Numbered from the stretch's first letter, positions 27,952-36,720 are shown. The stretch: 64,000 nucleotides of DNA from Saccharothrix coeruleofusca (GCF_014648515.1 NZ_BMRG01000009.1:78791-142790); one strand, 5' to 3'. Notes: a model not told the origin generated them from the letters alone. Numbers and translations are program-made.

Positions 27952-28284
27952 TCAGACGCGGATGCGCAGCACCTTCACGTGCCGCTCGTCGAACCGCTCG
28001 AAGTGGAACCTCATGCCCGCGATCGGGCTGCCGGGGAAGTCGCCGGTGATCGTGCAGGTCACCACCAGTCCGGTGGCGGCCGGTTCGACACCGGTGACCA
28101 CGTGCTCCACGAGGGGGACCTCGGCGCGCCAGGCCCGGATGGCGTCGATGCCCACGTGCTCCCGGCCCTCGTCCTCGACGAGGGCGTCATCGGTGAACAG
28201 CTCCAGGTACGCCTCGGTGTCCGGGGAAGAGGCGCGCTCGAAGTAGCGCTGGATGATCCGGGGTGCGGTGATGGTGGTCGTCAT
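27952..28284 (-). CDS. SnoaL-like / NTF2-fold protein
   Basis: The 110-residue single-domain protein has the NTF2 alpha-beta cone pattern: IIQRYFERASSPDTEAYLELF, then FTDDALVEDEGREHVGIDAIRAW and a sheet ending RFDERHVKVLRIRV. Such proteins are small isomerases, cyclases or dehydratases, and many are uncharacterised. AGGAG lies six bases before its ATG. It is divergent from the HxlR gene at 28427, sharing the palindromic operator at 28365-28409. Confidence 0.75.
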   Translation of the reverse strand: MTTTITAPRIIQRYFERASSPDTEAYLELFTDDALVEDEGREHVGIDAIRAWRAEVPLVEHVVTGVEPAATGLVVTCTITGDFPGSPIAGMRFHFERFDERHVKVLRIRV

Positions 28285-28364
28285 GCCGGTCTCCTGTTCG
28301 TGCGGGTGGAGCTGCGGTGGGCGCACCGCTGACGTCGGTGGCGCGGTCGTCGCCCGGGCCACCT

Positions 28365-28409
28365 GTGACTGCTAGAATAGAAGCGAATGACTTCGATGTT
28401 AGCAGTGAC
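28365..28409. promoter_or_regulatory. Palindromic operator between SnoaL-like and HxlR genes
   Basis: An imperfect 39-bp inverted repeat (28368-28406) has outer arms ACTGCTA and TAGCAGT, inner arms GAAG and CTTC, and 14 of 19 positions matching between arms. It lies between the two divergent genes, 18 bases before the HxlR start codon. A half-site matching at 16 of 18 bases recurs at 29077-29094. Confidence 0.72.
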
Positions 28410-28426
28410 TCGTGGGAGGTCAACAC

Positions 28427-28939
28427 GTGGCGGCGAAGATCCGACTGGAGGACCGCGAGTGCCCGCTGTCGACGGCCCTGGGCTACGTCGGCGAGTGGTG
28501 GACGCTGCTGATCCTGCACGACTGCTTCGACGGCTACAGCCGCTTCGACCAGTTCCAGGACAACCTCAAGATCTCCACCAGCATGCTGACCGGCAGGCTC
28601 AAGACCCTCGTGGCCAACGGGCTGCTGGAGAAGAAGCCGTACCAGACCAACCCGGTGCGGTACGAGTACGTGCTGACCGAGCTCGGCCGGTCGTTGCGCC
28701 CGGTGGTCGTCGCGCTCGCCGCGTGGGGGAACGCCCGGCTCGATCCCGCCGAGCGCAGCATGATCCTCGTCGACGCGGAGACCGGGGAGGAGGCGGAGCC
28801 CGTCCTGGTCGACCGGAAGACCGGGCGGCGGGTCGACGGCGACGACTTCGTCTTCACCGCGGGCCCCGCCGCCAGCGCCGCCTTCCGGGACCGCTACGCC
28901 GCCACCGCCGAGGCGGTCGGCGGGCGGTCGGGTCGGTGA
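28427..28939 (+). CDS. HxlR-family transcriptional regulator
   Basis: The 170-residue protein has the HxlR winged-helix domain in its first 110 residues (CPLSTALGYVGEWWTLLIL, KISTSMLTGRLKTLVANGLL, then a wing QTNPVRYEYVLTELG) and a short C-terminal extension rich in acidic residues. The GTG at 28427 has GGGAGG seven bases upstream. It probably binds the palindrome just upstream to autoregulate and to control the SnoaL-like gene, and the related site at 29077-29094 to control the SDR gene. Confidence 0.85.
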   Translation: MAAKIRLEDRECPLSTALGYVGEWWTLLILHDCFDGYSRFDQFQDNLKISTSMLTGRLKTLVANGLLEKKPYQTNPVRYEYVLTELGRSLRPVVVALAAWGNARLDPAERSMILVDAETGEEAEPVLVDRKTGRRVDGDDFVFTAGPAASAAFRDRYAATAEAVGGRSGR

Positions 28940-29237
28940 CGCCGACGGCCTCGGATCGCCGCTGACTCGACGTCGCCGCCGACGTTGTCCGTCCACTGTG
29001 GATGATCGGCGGTCGGTGCGCCGGGCGTGGTGGACCGCCGTGCGCGGCGGGGCGGGGTTGCCCGCGTCGGGAGTGGCTGCTAACTTAGAAGTCACTTGGC
29101 CGTCGCATCGACGGCGACTCCCGCTGCCCGTGGCATCGAGGAGATCCGCTCTGCGCGGGCAGGCGATCACCTTCGGCACGGGCGCCGCTCCAGCGCGCCC
29201 GACCGGCCCGCCTCCCGCGAATCACCCGGAGGAACGC
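28940..29237. other. Intergenic region upstream of the SDR gene
   Basis: This holds the HxlR-type half-operator at 29077-29094 and, directly after it, a perfect 7-bp palindrome with a 3-base centre (29099-29105 and 29109-29115). I see no gene. The SDR promoter should lie near 29040-29100. Confidence 0.5.
29077..29094. promoter_or_regulatory. Second copy of the HxlR operator half-site
   Basis: CTGCTAACTTAGAAGTCA here matches the reverse strand of 28388-28405 (CTGCTAACATCGAAGTCA) at 16 of 18 bases. It is 144 bases before the SDR start codon. Shared sites suggest the HxlR protein at 28427 controls the SDR gene. Confidence 0.65.
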
Positions 29238-30107
29238 ATGAAGACCTGGTTCATCACCGGTGGCACCCCTGGCGGGTTCGGCATGGCCTACGCCGAGGCC
29301 GCGCTCGAACTGGGCGACCGCGTCGTGCTGACCGCCCGCCGTCCCGACGAGCTGGCCGAGTGGGCCGACGGCCACGGTGAGCGGGTGCTGGTCCTGCCCC
29401 TGGACGTGACCGACGCCGAGCGGGTCCGGGCCGCGGTCTCGACGGCCGAAGCGCGGTTCGGCGGCATCGACGTGCTGGTCAACAACGCGGGGCGCGGCTG
29501 GTACGGCTCGGTGGAGGGGATGGACGAGACGGCGCTGCGCCGCCTGTTCGAGTTGAACTTCTTCTCGGTGGTCACCACGACCCGTGCGGTGCTGCCGGGG
29601 ATGCGGGCCCGGCGCTCCGGGTGGATCGTCAACATGTCCTCGGTGGCGGGGCTGCGCGGTGTCGTCGGTTTCGGCTTCTACACCGCCGCGAAGTTCGCGA
29701 TCGAGGGGCTGACCGACGTGCTGCGCCAGGAGGTCGCGCCGCTGGGGATCAAGGTGCTCGCGGTGGAGCCGGGAGCGTTCCGCACGCGGGCCTACGCGGG
29801 GTTCGCCGACGAGCCGGTCGAGGAGGGCATCGCCGACTACCGGCCGATGCTCGAATCCGTCCGGGCGGGCATGGTCGAGCAGGACGGCAAGCAGCCGGGA
29901 GACCCCGAACGCGGCGTCCGCGCGGTCATCTCGGCGATGGGGTGGGAGAACCCGCCGAATCGGCTGGTGCTCGGTGCCGCCGGGCACGCCGCGGTCGTCG
30001 AGCAGTTGCGGACCGCCTTGGCCGAGGTCGAAGCGGGGGAAGCGCTTGCCAAGGCCGCGGACTTCCCCGCTGACCAGGTGTCGCGGCAGCGCTCGCCGGT
30101 GGCCTGA
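29238..30107 (+). CDS. Short-chain dehydrogenase/reductase
   Basis: The 289-residue SDR has an N-terminal TGGTPGGFG cofactor loop (atypical GGTPGG), NNAGRGWYGSVEG, catalytic serine in IVNMSSVAG and YTAAK. It resembles the SDR group often annotated as oxidoreductases acting on small carbonyls. GGAGGA lies five bases before the ATG. Likely target of the neighbouring HxlR regulator through the shared upstream site. Confidence 0.85.
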   Translation: MKTWFITGGTPGGFGMAYAEAALELGDRVVLTARRPDELAEWADGHGERVLVLPLDVTDAERVRAAVSTAEARFGGIDVLVNNAGRGWYGSVEGMDETALRRLFELNFFSVVTTTRAVLPGMRARRSGWIVNMSSVAGLRGVVGFGFYTAAKFAIEGLTDVLRQEVAPLGIKVLAVEPGAFRTRAYAGFADEPVEEGIADYRPMLESVRAGMVEQDGKQPGDPERGVRAVISAMGWENPPNRLVLGAAGHAAVVEQLRTALAEVEAGEALAKAADFPADQVSRQRSPVA

Positions 30108-30463
30108 CCGGTCAAGGCCGGACCGGGCGGGTCGCTTTCGCCGGAATCGCGAGGCGCACGAATGCGGGTTCGCTGCCACCGTGCTCTGTCTGCGGCTCGC
30201 CGCAGGTGCGCGCGGACATGTCGAAAGTAAGGAATTCACTCGTTCGGCTGATCAATTCCACTCTGCGTAAAATTCGCGGCAGCACGGGGCCTCATCAGGG
30301 GGAAGTGGCGGGATGGGCGCCACCCGGGAAGCGGCACGAGCAGGCCCGAGCGCCCGTCCGGCTCCCCGCGATCGTCCGGCCACGCCGTTCCGGCGCACGT
30401 GAGCGCGCAACAACCGGGTCGACCCCGTGATACAACGGTTGAACCCCGAAAACCGCCGCAGTA
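30108..30463. other. 356-base gene-free region before the receptor-like gene
   Basis: A small inverted repeat CCGGTC/GACCGG (30108-30113 and 30121-30126) follows the SDR stop. An AT-richer patch at 30225-30275 contains GGAATT/AATTCC arms (30231-30236 and 30254-30259) and is the likeliest promoter for the downstream gene. No gene is seen. Confidence 0.4.
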
Positions 30464-33220
30464 GTGAGTGGGGAGCCTTTGTCCAATCCCGTGTTCCGCG
30501 GTGTCGACGACCTGCTGACGCTGGTGCGCAACCTGGTGCGCAGGCCGCGCTTGTTCGAGCGGGACCGCGAACTCGGCGTGCGCGGTGACCTGCCGCTGCC
30601 GCTGGTCTGCCTGGTCCGCGAGCCCGGCGCGGACGGTTTCCTCGCCCGCCTCGACCAGGCGCTCGACGCCAAGCTGCCGAAGGTGCCGCACGTGCTGGTC
30701 GACGTGGCCGAGCCCGGCGAGCGCTCGGAGGCCGTGCTGCCGCTGCTGCACCAGCTCCACGTCAAGCTGCGCGACCAGCAGTTGGGCCGCAACCCGCTCC
30801 GGCGGTTCGACCACTACGAGCTGGCCCACCACCTGACCGGTGTGGAGCTGCCGCCCCGGCAGGTCAAGCGGGAGGAGCCCGTCGAGACCGCGCTGCGCGC
30901 GTGGAGCAGCGGCTCCCCGCTGTCCGGCCCGGCGGCCGAGGTCGCGGACAAGGCCGGGGAGCGCGCACAGCTGGTGATGGCGCTGGCGAAGTTCGCCGGA
31001 CGCCTGATCGGCCTGTACTGGGGCCGCGACCGCGTCCCCGGACTCGGGCGCGAGCGGCGGTGGTTCATGGGCCAGCCCTACATGGTGCCCAGGCACTCCC
31101 ACGACTTCCTCGACTTCGCCGCCCGGCTCACGCGGGAGCGCCGGAACTTCGAGAACCCCGAGCAGGTGCGCAAGCTGCTGGTGCACGCCTTCCTGGAAGA
31201 CCTGCGGGTGGCCTACCGGCGCACCAGGCTGCGGTTCCTGCCCCGCCGCCGGGGACTGCGGCGCACCGCCTACGTCACGGTGCTGCTGGACAACGTGGAC
31301 GCGCCGGGTGGCTGGGAACTGCTGCGGCTGGTCAACGAGGTGCGCAACGAGACCGGCCAGCTCGACCCGCTGCTGATCATCACCGCCAGCCGCGAGCAGC
31401 CCGCTCGGCTTGCCGAACCGCCGGGGCCGAACAAGCCGAGCGTGGCCAAGAAGGCGCTGCGCGCCTGGAAGGACCGGTTGCCCAGGCGGCGGCAGCTGCT
31501 CGCCGAGGACGCCCGCTACCTCTTCGTCACCCTGCCCGGTGCCGTCCCGCCCGACGACGCCGGGCTGGACGACCAGGACAGGCAGGCGTGGGAGTCCGAG
31601 GCGCGCGAGCAGCCGAGGCCGGAACCGCGGCTGGCGCGCCGGGGCGTGGGGGAGATGATCGCGGTCTGCACGCTGCTGGCCGCGCTGGTGGCGCCGGTCA
31701 TGGCGATCAGGGACCACTGGCGCGCCGACTGCGCCTTCTTCGGTGCGGTGTCCGGCGGTGTCGCCACCGCGCTGGCCCGCATCGGCGGTCACGACCAGTG
31801 CGTCGGCTACAGCGACCGCGACAGCCAGGTGTTCGGCACGAACGCGCGGCTGCGCCTGGCGCAGGAGCACGTCTTCGCGCAGAACCGGATCGCCGAGCGG
31901 CTGCACCGGGACGTCCGCGGCCGCCCCTACGTCAGCCTGGTCTACTTCGCGGGGCTGACCGCGAACGACAGCGCCCCGGCCACCGAGCACTCCGTGGCGG
32001 AGGAGCTGGAGGGCCTGGTGATCCGCCAGCGCGAGCAGAACACCACCACCTCCACGGCGGAACCGCTGCTGCGCGTGGTCGTCGCCAACGGCGGCACCGG
32101 GATGGCCGCCGCCGCGACCGTGGCCCGCGACATGATCGTCCCGCTGACCCGAGCCGATCCGAGCATCCTGGGCGTGGTCGGCCTGGACCGCAGCGTCGCC
32201 CAGACCGAGGAGGTGATCGCGGAGCTGGGCAGGCACGGCATCCCGACGCTGGGCACCACGCTGACCAAGGTGGGGCTGGGCGAGCTGTCGCCGCTGTACT
32301 TCCAGCTGGTGCCCGACAACGGCAAGCAGGCGGAGCTGCTCAGCGAGTACGCGCGCCGCATCGGGGCGACGGCGGTGACGATCTACCACCCGCCGGTCAA
32401 CGGGCCCAACACCTACGTCACCTCGCTGGTCCAGGTCATGCGCGACCGGCTCGGCGGCACCGGCGTCGGGGTGTCCACGACGGGGTGGGACGACTCGCCC
32501 ACCGATCTGCCCTCGCTGTGCGCCGACCAGCGCGACCGCAGCCGCGAGATGGTGTTCTACGCGGGGCGGGAGGACGACTTCGGTGACTTCCTGCGCACCG
32601 TGCGCCGCAACTGCGCGGACCCCACCGCGCTGCCGCACATCGTGGCCGACGACGCGACGTCCCGGTTCGTCGCCCACGCCCCTGGCCGGGCCCAGAACGA
32701 GTTCAACGGCCTGAGCATCTCCTACGTCGGGATGGGCGGGCTGGTGGTGCTGGCGGGGCAGCGCTGCGTCGAGGGCAGGTCGGAATCGCTGGCGGGCGGG
32801 GCCTCCGCTCTCGACGCCTTCTGCGCGGGGTACCGGGAACTGCGCGAGGAGCTGGCGTCGCTGCCCGCCGAGGACCGTCCCGTGATGCGGTGGCCGGGGG
32901 AGCGGGTCGGCGGCCTCTACGACACGGCTGGTCTGTTCGTGGACGCGGTGCTGCGGCTGGGGGCGTCCGACCCGCCGCCGCACCGGGCGGCCGTCGCCCA
33001 GGTGTTCCGCGAGATGACCTTCCTGGGCGCGACCGGGGCCATCGAGTTCCGTGAGTCGCGCATCGCCAACGACCGCAACCTCGCCGTGCTGACCATCGCC
33101 AACGTCCGCGACCTGGAGGGCGGCGAAGGCGTTCCGCGCTGCGTGCTGATGATCGGCACGCTCTACAGCGCGGACCAGCCCAGGGAGGGCAACGGGTGCC
33201 CGCGGCCGCCGGGGCCGTGA
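30464..33220 (+). CDS. Membrane protein with NTPase-like domain and extracytoplasmic substrate-binding domain
   Basis: The 918-residue protein has three parts. Residues 1-390 look like a STAND/NACHT-type NTPase: Walker-B-like VTVLLDNVDA near 270 and sensor-like LLIITASRE near 305. The expected Walker A position reads LVCLVREPGADGF, without the GKS/T, so ATP binding may be lost. One transmembrane helix follows near residues 400-420 (AVCTLLAALVAPVMAI). Residues about 490-880 resemble a type I periplasmic-binding domain of branched-chain amino acid transporters (LLRVVVANGGTG, SILGVVGLDRSVAQTEEVI, IGATAVTIYHPPV). The layout suggests a one-protein transmembrane sensor. The GTG at 30464 is the best start but lacks a strong ribosome binding site. 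No permease is nearby. Confidence 0.72.
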   Translation: MSGEPLSNPVFRGVDDLLTLVRNLVRRPRLFERDRELGVRGDLPLPLVCLVREPGADGFLARLDQALDAKLPKVPHVLVDVAEPGERSEAVLPLLHQLHVKLRDQQLGRNPLRRFDHYELAHHLTGVELPPRQVKREEPVETALRAWSSGSPLSGPAAEVADKAGERAQLVMALAKFAGRLIGLYWGRDRVPGLGRERRWFMGQPYMVPRHSHDFLDFAARLTRERRNFENPEQVRKLLVHAFLEDLRVAYRRTRLRFLPRRRGLRRTAYVTVLLDNVDAPGGWELLRLVNEVRNETGQLDPLLIITASREQPARLAEPPGPNKPSVAKKALRAWKDRLPRRRQLLAEDARYLFVTLPGAVPPDDAGLDDQDRQAWESEAREQPRPEPRLARRGVGEMIAVCTLLAALVAPVMAIRDHWRADCAFFGAVSGGVATALARIGGHDQCVGYSDRDSQVFGTNARLRLAQEHVFAQNRIAERLHRDVRGRPYVSLVYFAGLTANDSAPATEHSVAEELEGLVIRQREQNTTTSTAEPLLRVVVANGGTGMAAAATVARDMIVPLTRADPSILGVVGLDRSVAQTEEVIAELGRHGIPTLGTTLTKVGLGELSPLYFQLVPDNGKQAELLSEYARRIGATAVTIYHPPVNGPNTYVTSLVQVMRDRLGGTGVGVSTTGWDDSPTDLPSLCADQRDRSREMVFYAGREDDFGDFLRTVRRNCADPTALPHIVADDATSRFVAHAPGRAQNEFNGLSISYVGMGGLVVLAGQRCVEGRSESLAGGASALDAFCAGYRELREELASLPAEDRPVMRWPGERVGGLYDTAGLFVDAVLRLGASDPPPHRAAVAQVFREMTFLGATGAIEFRESRIANDRNLAVLTIANVRDLEGGEGVPRCVLMIGTLYSADQPREGNGCPRPPGP

Positions 33221-33258
33221 TCGCGGTGGACCGCGCCGCGCGGTACCCGCGGCGATCA
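33218..33258. terminator. Hairpin between convergent genes
   Basis: A 7-bp inverted repeat TGATCGC/GCGATCA (33218-33224 and 33252-33258), with further GC pairs inside, lies between the receptor-like gene (+) and the monooxygenase gene (-). Confidence 0.45.
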
Positions 33259-33269
33259 GCCGCCGCGGG

Positions 33270-34397
33270 TCAGGAAGCCCGCTCGGCGGGGGTCAGCATG
33301 GCGACCGTGCTGTGGGGCGCCTCCTCGCCGAGCATGATCTCGTAGGTGTCGTCGTTCGCGGCTTCGGCCGCGCGCGTGAACATGGCCCGCTCGAACTCGA
33401 CGAGGGCGGCCTCCGGGTCGTCGGGGTGCGCGGCGATGGCCCTGCCGAGTTCGGCTCCGTCCAGCATGGCCAGGTTGGCCCCTTCCCCGTTGGGCGGCAT
33501 GAGGTGGGCGGCGTCGCCGAGCAGGGTCACCCCCGGCACGCGGTCCCAGCGGTGTCCGGCGGGCAGGGCGAACAGGCGGCGCAGGACCGGCGGGGTGTCG
33601 CTGCCGGTGATCAGGGTGGTGAGCTCGGGGGCCCAGCCGTCGAACTCCTCGACGGTCCGCGCGGTCACGGTCGCGGCGTCGTCGGGGTCGACGTCGGCGA
33701 GCCAGTCCCGCGGCTTCAGCAACTGCGCGTAGGCGTGCAGGGTTCCGCCGCTCTCCCGGTGGGCCAGCAGGCCCCTGCCCGGCGCGAGCGCGAACAGCGA
33801 TCCGGCGCCGACCGCCGCCGCGGCGGCGGGATGGCGGGCGTCGGCGTCGAACAGGAACGTCTCGACGAGGCAGACGCCGGTGTACCGGGGTGTGCTGTCG
33901 GACAGCAGCGGGCGCACCCGTGACCAGGCGCCGTCCGCGCCGACGAGCAGGTTCGTGACCACGGTGGTGCCGTCGGCCAGCCTGACCTCGTGGCGGCCCG
34001 CGCCCAGCGCCCGCACACCGGTGACCTTGCTGCCCCACCGGACGGTGCCGCGCGGGAGCGAGTCGAGCAGCAGTCGTCGCAGCGCGCCGCGCTGCACCTC
34101 GGGGCGCGCTCCCGTGCCGTCGTCGGGGCGGTCGAGCAGCACGGTCCCCGTCCGGTCGAGGACCCGGTAGGACTCGCGCCCCTCCAGGACGAGTTCGCGC
34201 AATCCCCCGAGCAGGCCCGCCGCGTCGAGCGCCGCTTGGCCGCTCCAGGGCTGGACGTCGAGCATCCCGCCCTGGCGGCGCGTGGTCGGCGATGGCTCCG
34301 CCTCGTGGACGGTGACGGGGACGCCGTGCAGGTGCAGCACGCGGGCCAGCACGAGACCGCCGAGACCGGCTCCGATGATCGTGACAGGGGTGGTCAT
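33270..34397 (-). CDS. FAD-dependent monooxygenase (aromatic/TetX-like)
   Basis: The 375-residue flavoprotein has the FAD dinucleotide loop IIGAGLGGLVLARVL at the N-terminus, an internal LLVGADGAWSRVRPLL (DG motif) and GDAAHLMPPNGEGANLAMLDG (GD motif, near residue 296). This is the class A flavin hydroxylase pattern; length and motifs resemble TetX-type tetracycline-inactivating enzymes and polyketide hydroxylases. GGAGG precedes the ATG. It is divergent from a TetR gene with twin operators between them, so it is probably induced by an aromatic drug-like ligand. Confidence 0.87.
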   Translation of the reverse strand: MTTPVTIIGAGLGGLVLARVLHLHGVPVTVHEAEPSPTTRRQGGMLDVQPWSGQAALDAAGLLGGLRELVLEGRESYRVLDRTGTVLLDRPDDGTGARPEVQRGALRRLLLDSLPRGTVRWGSKVTGVRALGAGRHEVRLADGTTVVTNLLVGADGAWSRVRPLLSDSTPRYTGVCLVETFLFDADARHPAAAAAVGAGSLFALAPGRGLLAHRESGGTLHAYAQLLKPRDWLADVDPDDAATVTARTVEEFDGWAPELTTLITGSDTPPVLRRLFALPAGHRWDRVPGVTLLGDAAHLMPPNGEGANLAMLDGAELGRAIAAHPDDPEAALVEFERAMFTRAAEAANDDTYEIMLGEEAPHSTVAMLTPAERAS

Positions 34398-34417
34398 GGG
34401 TTCCTCCGGCGCACTTG

Positions 34418-34465
34418 TTGGATCGGCGATCCAAACGCTAGCACGATTTTGGATCGGCGATCCAA
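34418..34465. promoter_or_regulatory. Twin perfect TetR operators
   Basis: The 17-bp palindrome TTGGATCGGCGATCCAA occurs twice, identically, at 34418-34434 and 34449-34465, with a 31-base offset (about three helical turns). The pair fills the gap between the monooxygenase and TetR genes, 8 bases before the TetR ATG, so bound repressor would block both promoters. Confidence 0.9.
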
Positions 34466-34472
34466 AGCCGGC

Positions 34473-35150
34473 ATGATGAGCGCCATGGCGAAGAGGGCCC
34501 AACGGCGCGCGGACGGGCTGTCCAGGGAGCTGATCGTCAAGGCCGCGACCGAGCTGCTGGACGCGGGCGGCGAGGCCGCGCTGACCCTGCGCGCGATCAC
34601 CGACCGCTTGAGCACCGGCTACGGGGCGATCTACCACCACGTCGAGAACAAGGGCGACCTGCTCGCGGCGGCCACCGACGAGGTCGTCGCGGGCGTGATG
34701 ACCGGGGTGGTCGTCGACGCGGAGCCGCGCCAGGCCCTGCGGGCCGTGGCACTGGGCCTGTTCGACGCCATCGACGCCCACCCCTGGGTCGGCGCCCAGC
34801 TGTCCAGGGAGCCGTGGCGTCCCGCGCTGCTGGAGGTCTACGAGCGCGTGGGCGGACTGCTCCACGCGCTCGGCGTGCCCGAGCGGTCGATCTTCGACGC
34901 CGCGGGCGCGCTGGTGAACTACGTCCTCGGAGTCGCCGGGCAGAACGCCGCGAACGCCAGGCTCCTCGCCTCCGGCGAGGCGGACCGGGCGGTGGTGCTG
35001 TCCACCGCCGCCGCGCGGTGGGCGCGGCTCGACCCCGACAGGTACCCGTTCGTGCACAAGGCGGCGACGCGGCTGCGCGAGCACGACGACCGCGAGCAGT
35101 TCCTCGCGGGCGTGGACATCTTCCTGGCCGGTATCGCTGCCCTCCGGTAG
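34473..35150 (+). CDS. TetR-family repressor
   Basis: The 225-residue protein has an N-terminal TetR helix-turn-helix (LIVKAATELLDAGGEAALTL, then ITDRLSTGYGAIYHHVENKGDLL) and a C-terminal ligand domain that matches the TetR_C group. Three in-frame ATG codons (34473, 34476, 34485) compete; the first is given. The twin operators immediately upstream argue for autoregulation and control of the divergent monooxygenase. Confidence 0.9.
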   Translation: MMSAMAKRAQRRADGLSRELIVKAATELLDAGGEAALTLRAITDRLSTGYGAIYHHVENKGDLLAAATDEVVAGVMTGVVVDAEPRQALRAVALGLFDAIDAHPWVGAQLSREPWRPALLEVYERVGGLLHALGVPERSIFDAAGALVNYVLGVAGQNAANARLLASGEADRAVVLSTAAARWARLDPDRYPFVHKAATRLREHDDREQFLAGVDIFLAGIAALR

Positions 35151-35184
35151 AGCGGTCCGGCAGGCCGCCGCCCACCCGGACGCG

Positions 35185-35221
35185 GCGAGCCCGCCTCGGG
35201 TCGGGGCCGAGGCGGGCTCGC
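35185..35221. terminator. Strong hairpin terminator
   Basis: A perfect 15-bp stem (35185-35199 and 35207-35221) with a 7-base loop lies between the TetR stop (+) and the DUF4394 gene stop (-). It probably serves both directions. Confidence 0.9.
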
Positions 35222-35234
35222 GCTTCCCGCGGCG

Positions 35235-36098
35235 TCAGTCCGTGTCGAGGGCGGTGGTGATGTCGGCGATGGCCAGCGGGAACTGGCCCACCGGCGTCAC
35301 CGCGCCGTTGACCAGGTTGACGGTGTAGAGCGTGGCGTTGCCACCCTTGGGGGCGAACGTGGCGAAGCCGGTCAGCGCGGTCGCCTTGCCGTTGACCAGG
35401 TCGGTGTGGATCTCGAAGCCCACGCTGCCGTCCGCGTCCACGCCGAGCTTGCCCAGCGGTGCCAGCAGGCCCTTGTTGGCGGGCGACTGGATGATCAGCT
35501 CGTCGCTGGCCGGGCTGATGACGTCCAGCTGGGTTCCGGTGTCCGGGTTGAGGTCGTTGTTGGTGTACGCGGCGGCGGTGACGCCCCTGGTCGGCCCGTC
35601 GGCGGGCGGCGTGCTCAGCACCGCGTCCTCGACGGTGCTGTGGTCGGAGAGGTTGTGCCGCAGGTTCTGGCCGGTGTCGCTGACCACCCGCAGCCGGTCC
35701 GCCGCGGGGTTGAAGTCGACGCCGAAGTTCCTGCCCTCCAGCGGGACCGACAGCTGCGAGACCTTGGTGAAGACCACGTCGGGTGTCGTGGGCGGGGTCT
35801 TGATCGAGTAGATGCCACCGGCGTTGCCCAAGCCGTACATCAGGCCGTCCTGGACGCGGGTGTCGATCCCCAGCAGGGTCTTGTCCCCGGTCAGCCCGGT
35901 GACGCTGCGGACCCAGTCCAGCACCTGCGGCTTGTCGGTGGTGAAGGTGGCCATCAGGGTGCCGTCGGCGGTGATCCCGTACGCCCGCACGCCGGGGGCC
36001 TGGGCCCAGCCGCTGCCCGTCCCGGCTACCACGACCGCCGCCGTGGTGGACACGACCGCGGTCACCGCCGCGATTGCTTTCCTGGTGGCTGCTCTCAT
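35235..36098 (-). CDS. Secreted DUF4394 protein
   Basis: The 287-residue protein has a signal peptide (KAIAAVTAVVSTTAAVVVAG, cleavage near AQA) and repeated beta-propeller-like blades. GVDFNPAADRLRVVSDTGQNL is the diagnostic DUF4394 motif, followed by the AAYTNNDLNPDTGTQL segment. It is a predicted extracellular protein of unknown function. GGGGGA lies about nine bases before its ATG. Confidence 0.85.
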   Translation of the reverse strand: MRAATRKAIAAVTAVVSTTAAVVVAGTGSGWAQAPGVRAYGITADGTLMATFTTDKPQVLDWVRSVTGLTGDKTLLGIDTRVQDGLMYGLGNAGGIYSIKTPPTTPDVVFTKVSQLSVPLEGRNFGVDFNPAADRLRVVSDTGQNLRHNLSDHSTVEDAVLSTPPADGPTRGVTAAAYTNNDLNPDTGTQLDVISPASDELIIQSPANKGLLAPLGKLGVDADGSVGFEIHTDLVNGKATALTGFATFAPKGGNATLYTVNLVNGAVTPVGQFPLAIADITTALDTD

Positions 36099-36270
36099 CG
36101 GTTCTTCCCCCTGGGGCGTTGGTGGGCTGGGCGGGGTGCGACGGTGTCAAGAAGCTAGCCGGCGGGTCTGGACGCCCATTGGACGTGGACTGGACTACGC
36201 ACTTCAGCGCCTTGTGGGCCTCCGGTGGGGGCAGCAGATTGGTGGGTAGGGCGAATCGGAGGATCGGCTG

Positions 36271-36714
36271 ATGACGTTCAAGCGTGTGATGGCCGCGCTG
36301 GCGGGGTGCGCCGCGGTGTGCTCGGCGGTGTCCGCCACCGGGTTCCCGCCCGCCGCGAGCGCGCAGGAGCGCACCTGCGCCTCGACACCGCTGCGCACCG
36401 AGCGGGTCGAGCTGGGCGAGCCCGGCTCGTGGCGCTACACCTTCGGCGTCACCTGGTGCGCGGGCAACGGCGCGGTCCTCTGGGCGGACCCGGAGACCAC
36501 CTACGAACTGCACTCCGCCGACTGCGCGTGGCTGGGGAACCTGGAGGAGTACTCCGGGCCGCTGCCCGGAAACGCGGCCTGGCGGGAGTTCAACATGAAC
36601 GGGTTCGCGTGCCGCCGGGGTGGCGGGGTGGAGGCGGTGAACCCCTGGGGTGAGTTCATCCTCCGTCCCGACGGCACCTACCAGGTGCGCAGCGGCGTCG
36701 AAGCGGACTCCTGA
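36271..36714 (+). CDS. Small secreted protein of unknown function
   Basis: The 147-residue protein has a signal peptide with a likely cleavage after ASA (near residue 31). The mature part has four cysteines (in ERTCAS, VTWCAG, ADCAW and FACRRG), which could form two disulfides, and several tryptophans. GGAGG is eight bases before the ATG. I recognise no family. Confidence 0.65.
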   Translation: MTFKRVMAALAGCAAVCSAVSATGFPPAASAQERTCASTPLRTERVELGEPGSWRYTFGVTWCAGNGAVLWADPETTYELHSADCAWLGNLEEYSGPLPGNAAWREFNMNGFACRRGGGVEAVNPWGEFILRPDGTYQVRSGVEADS

Positions 36715-36720
36715 GCGAGG

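Noticed and set aside
27700-28332. A 210-residue plus-strand open frame over the SnoaL-like gene.
   Set aside because: It overlaps a minus-strand gene with a good ribosome binding site and NTF2 motifs; the plus frame has no motif.
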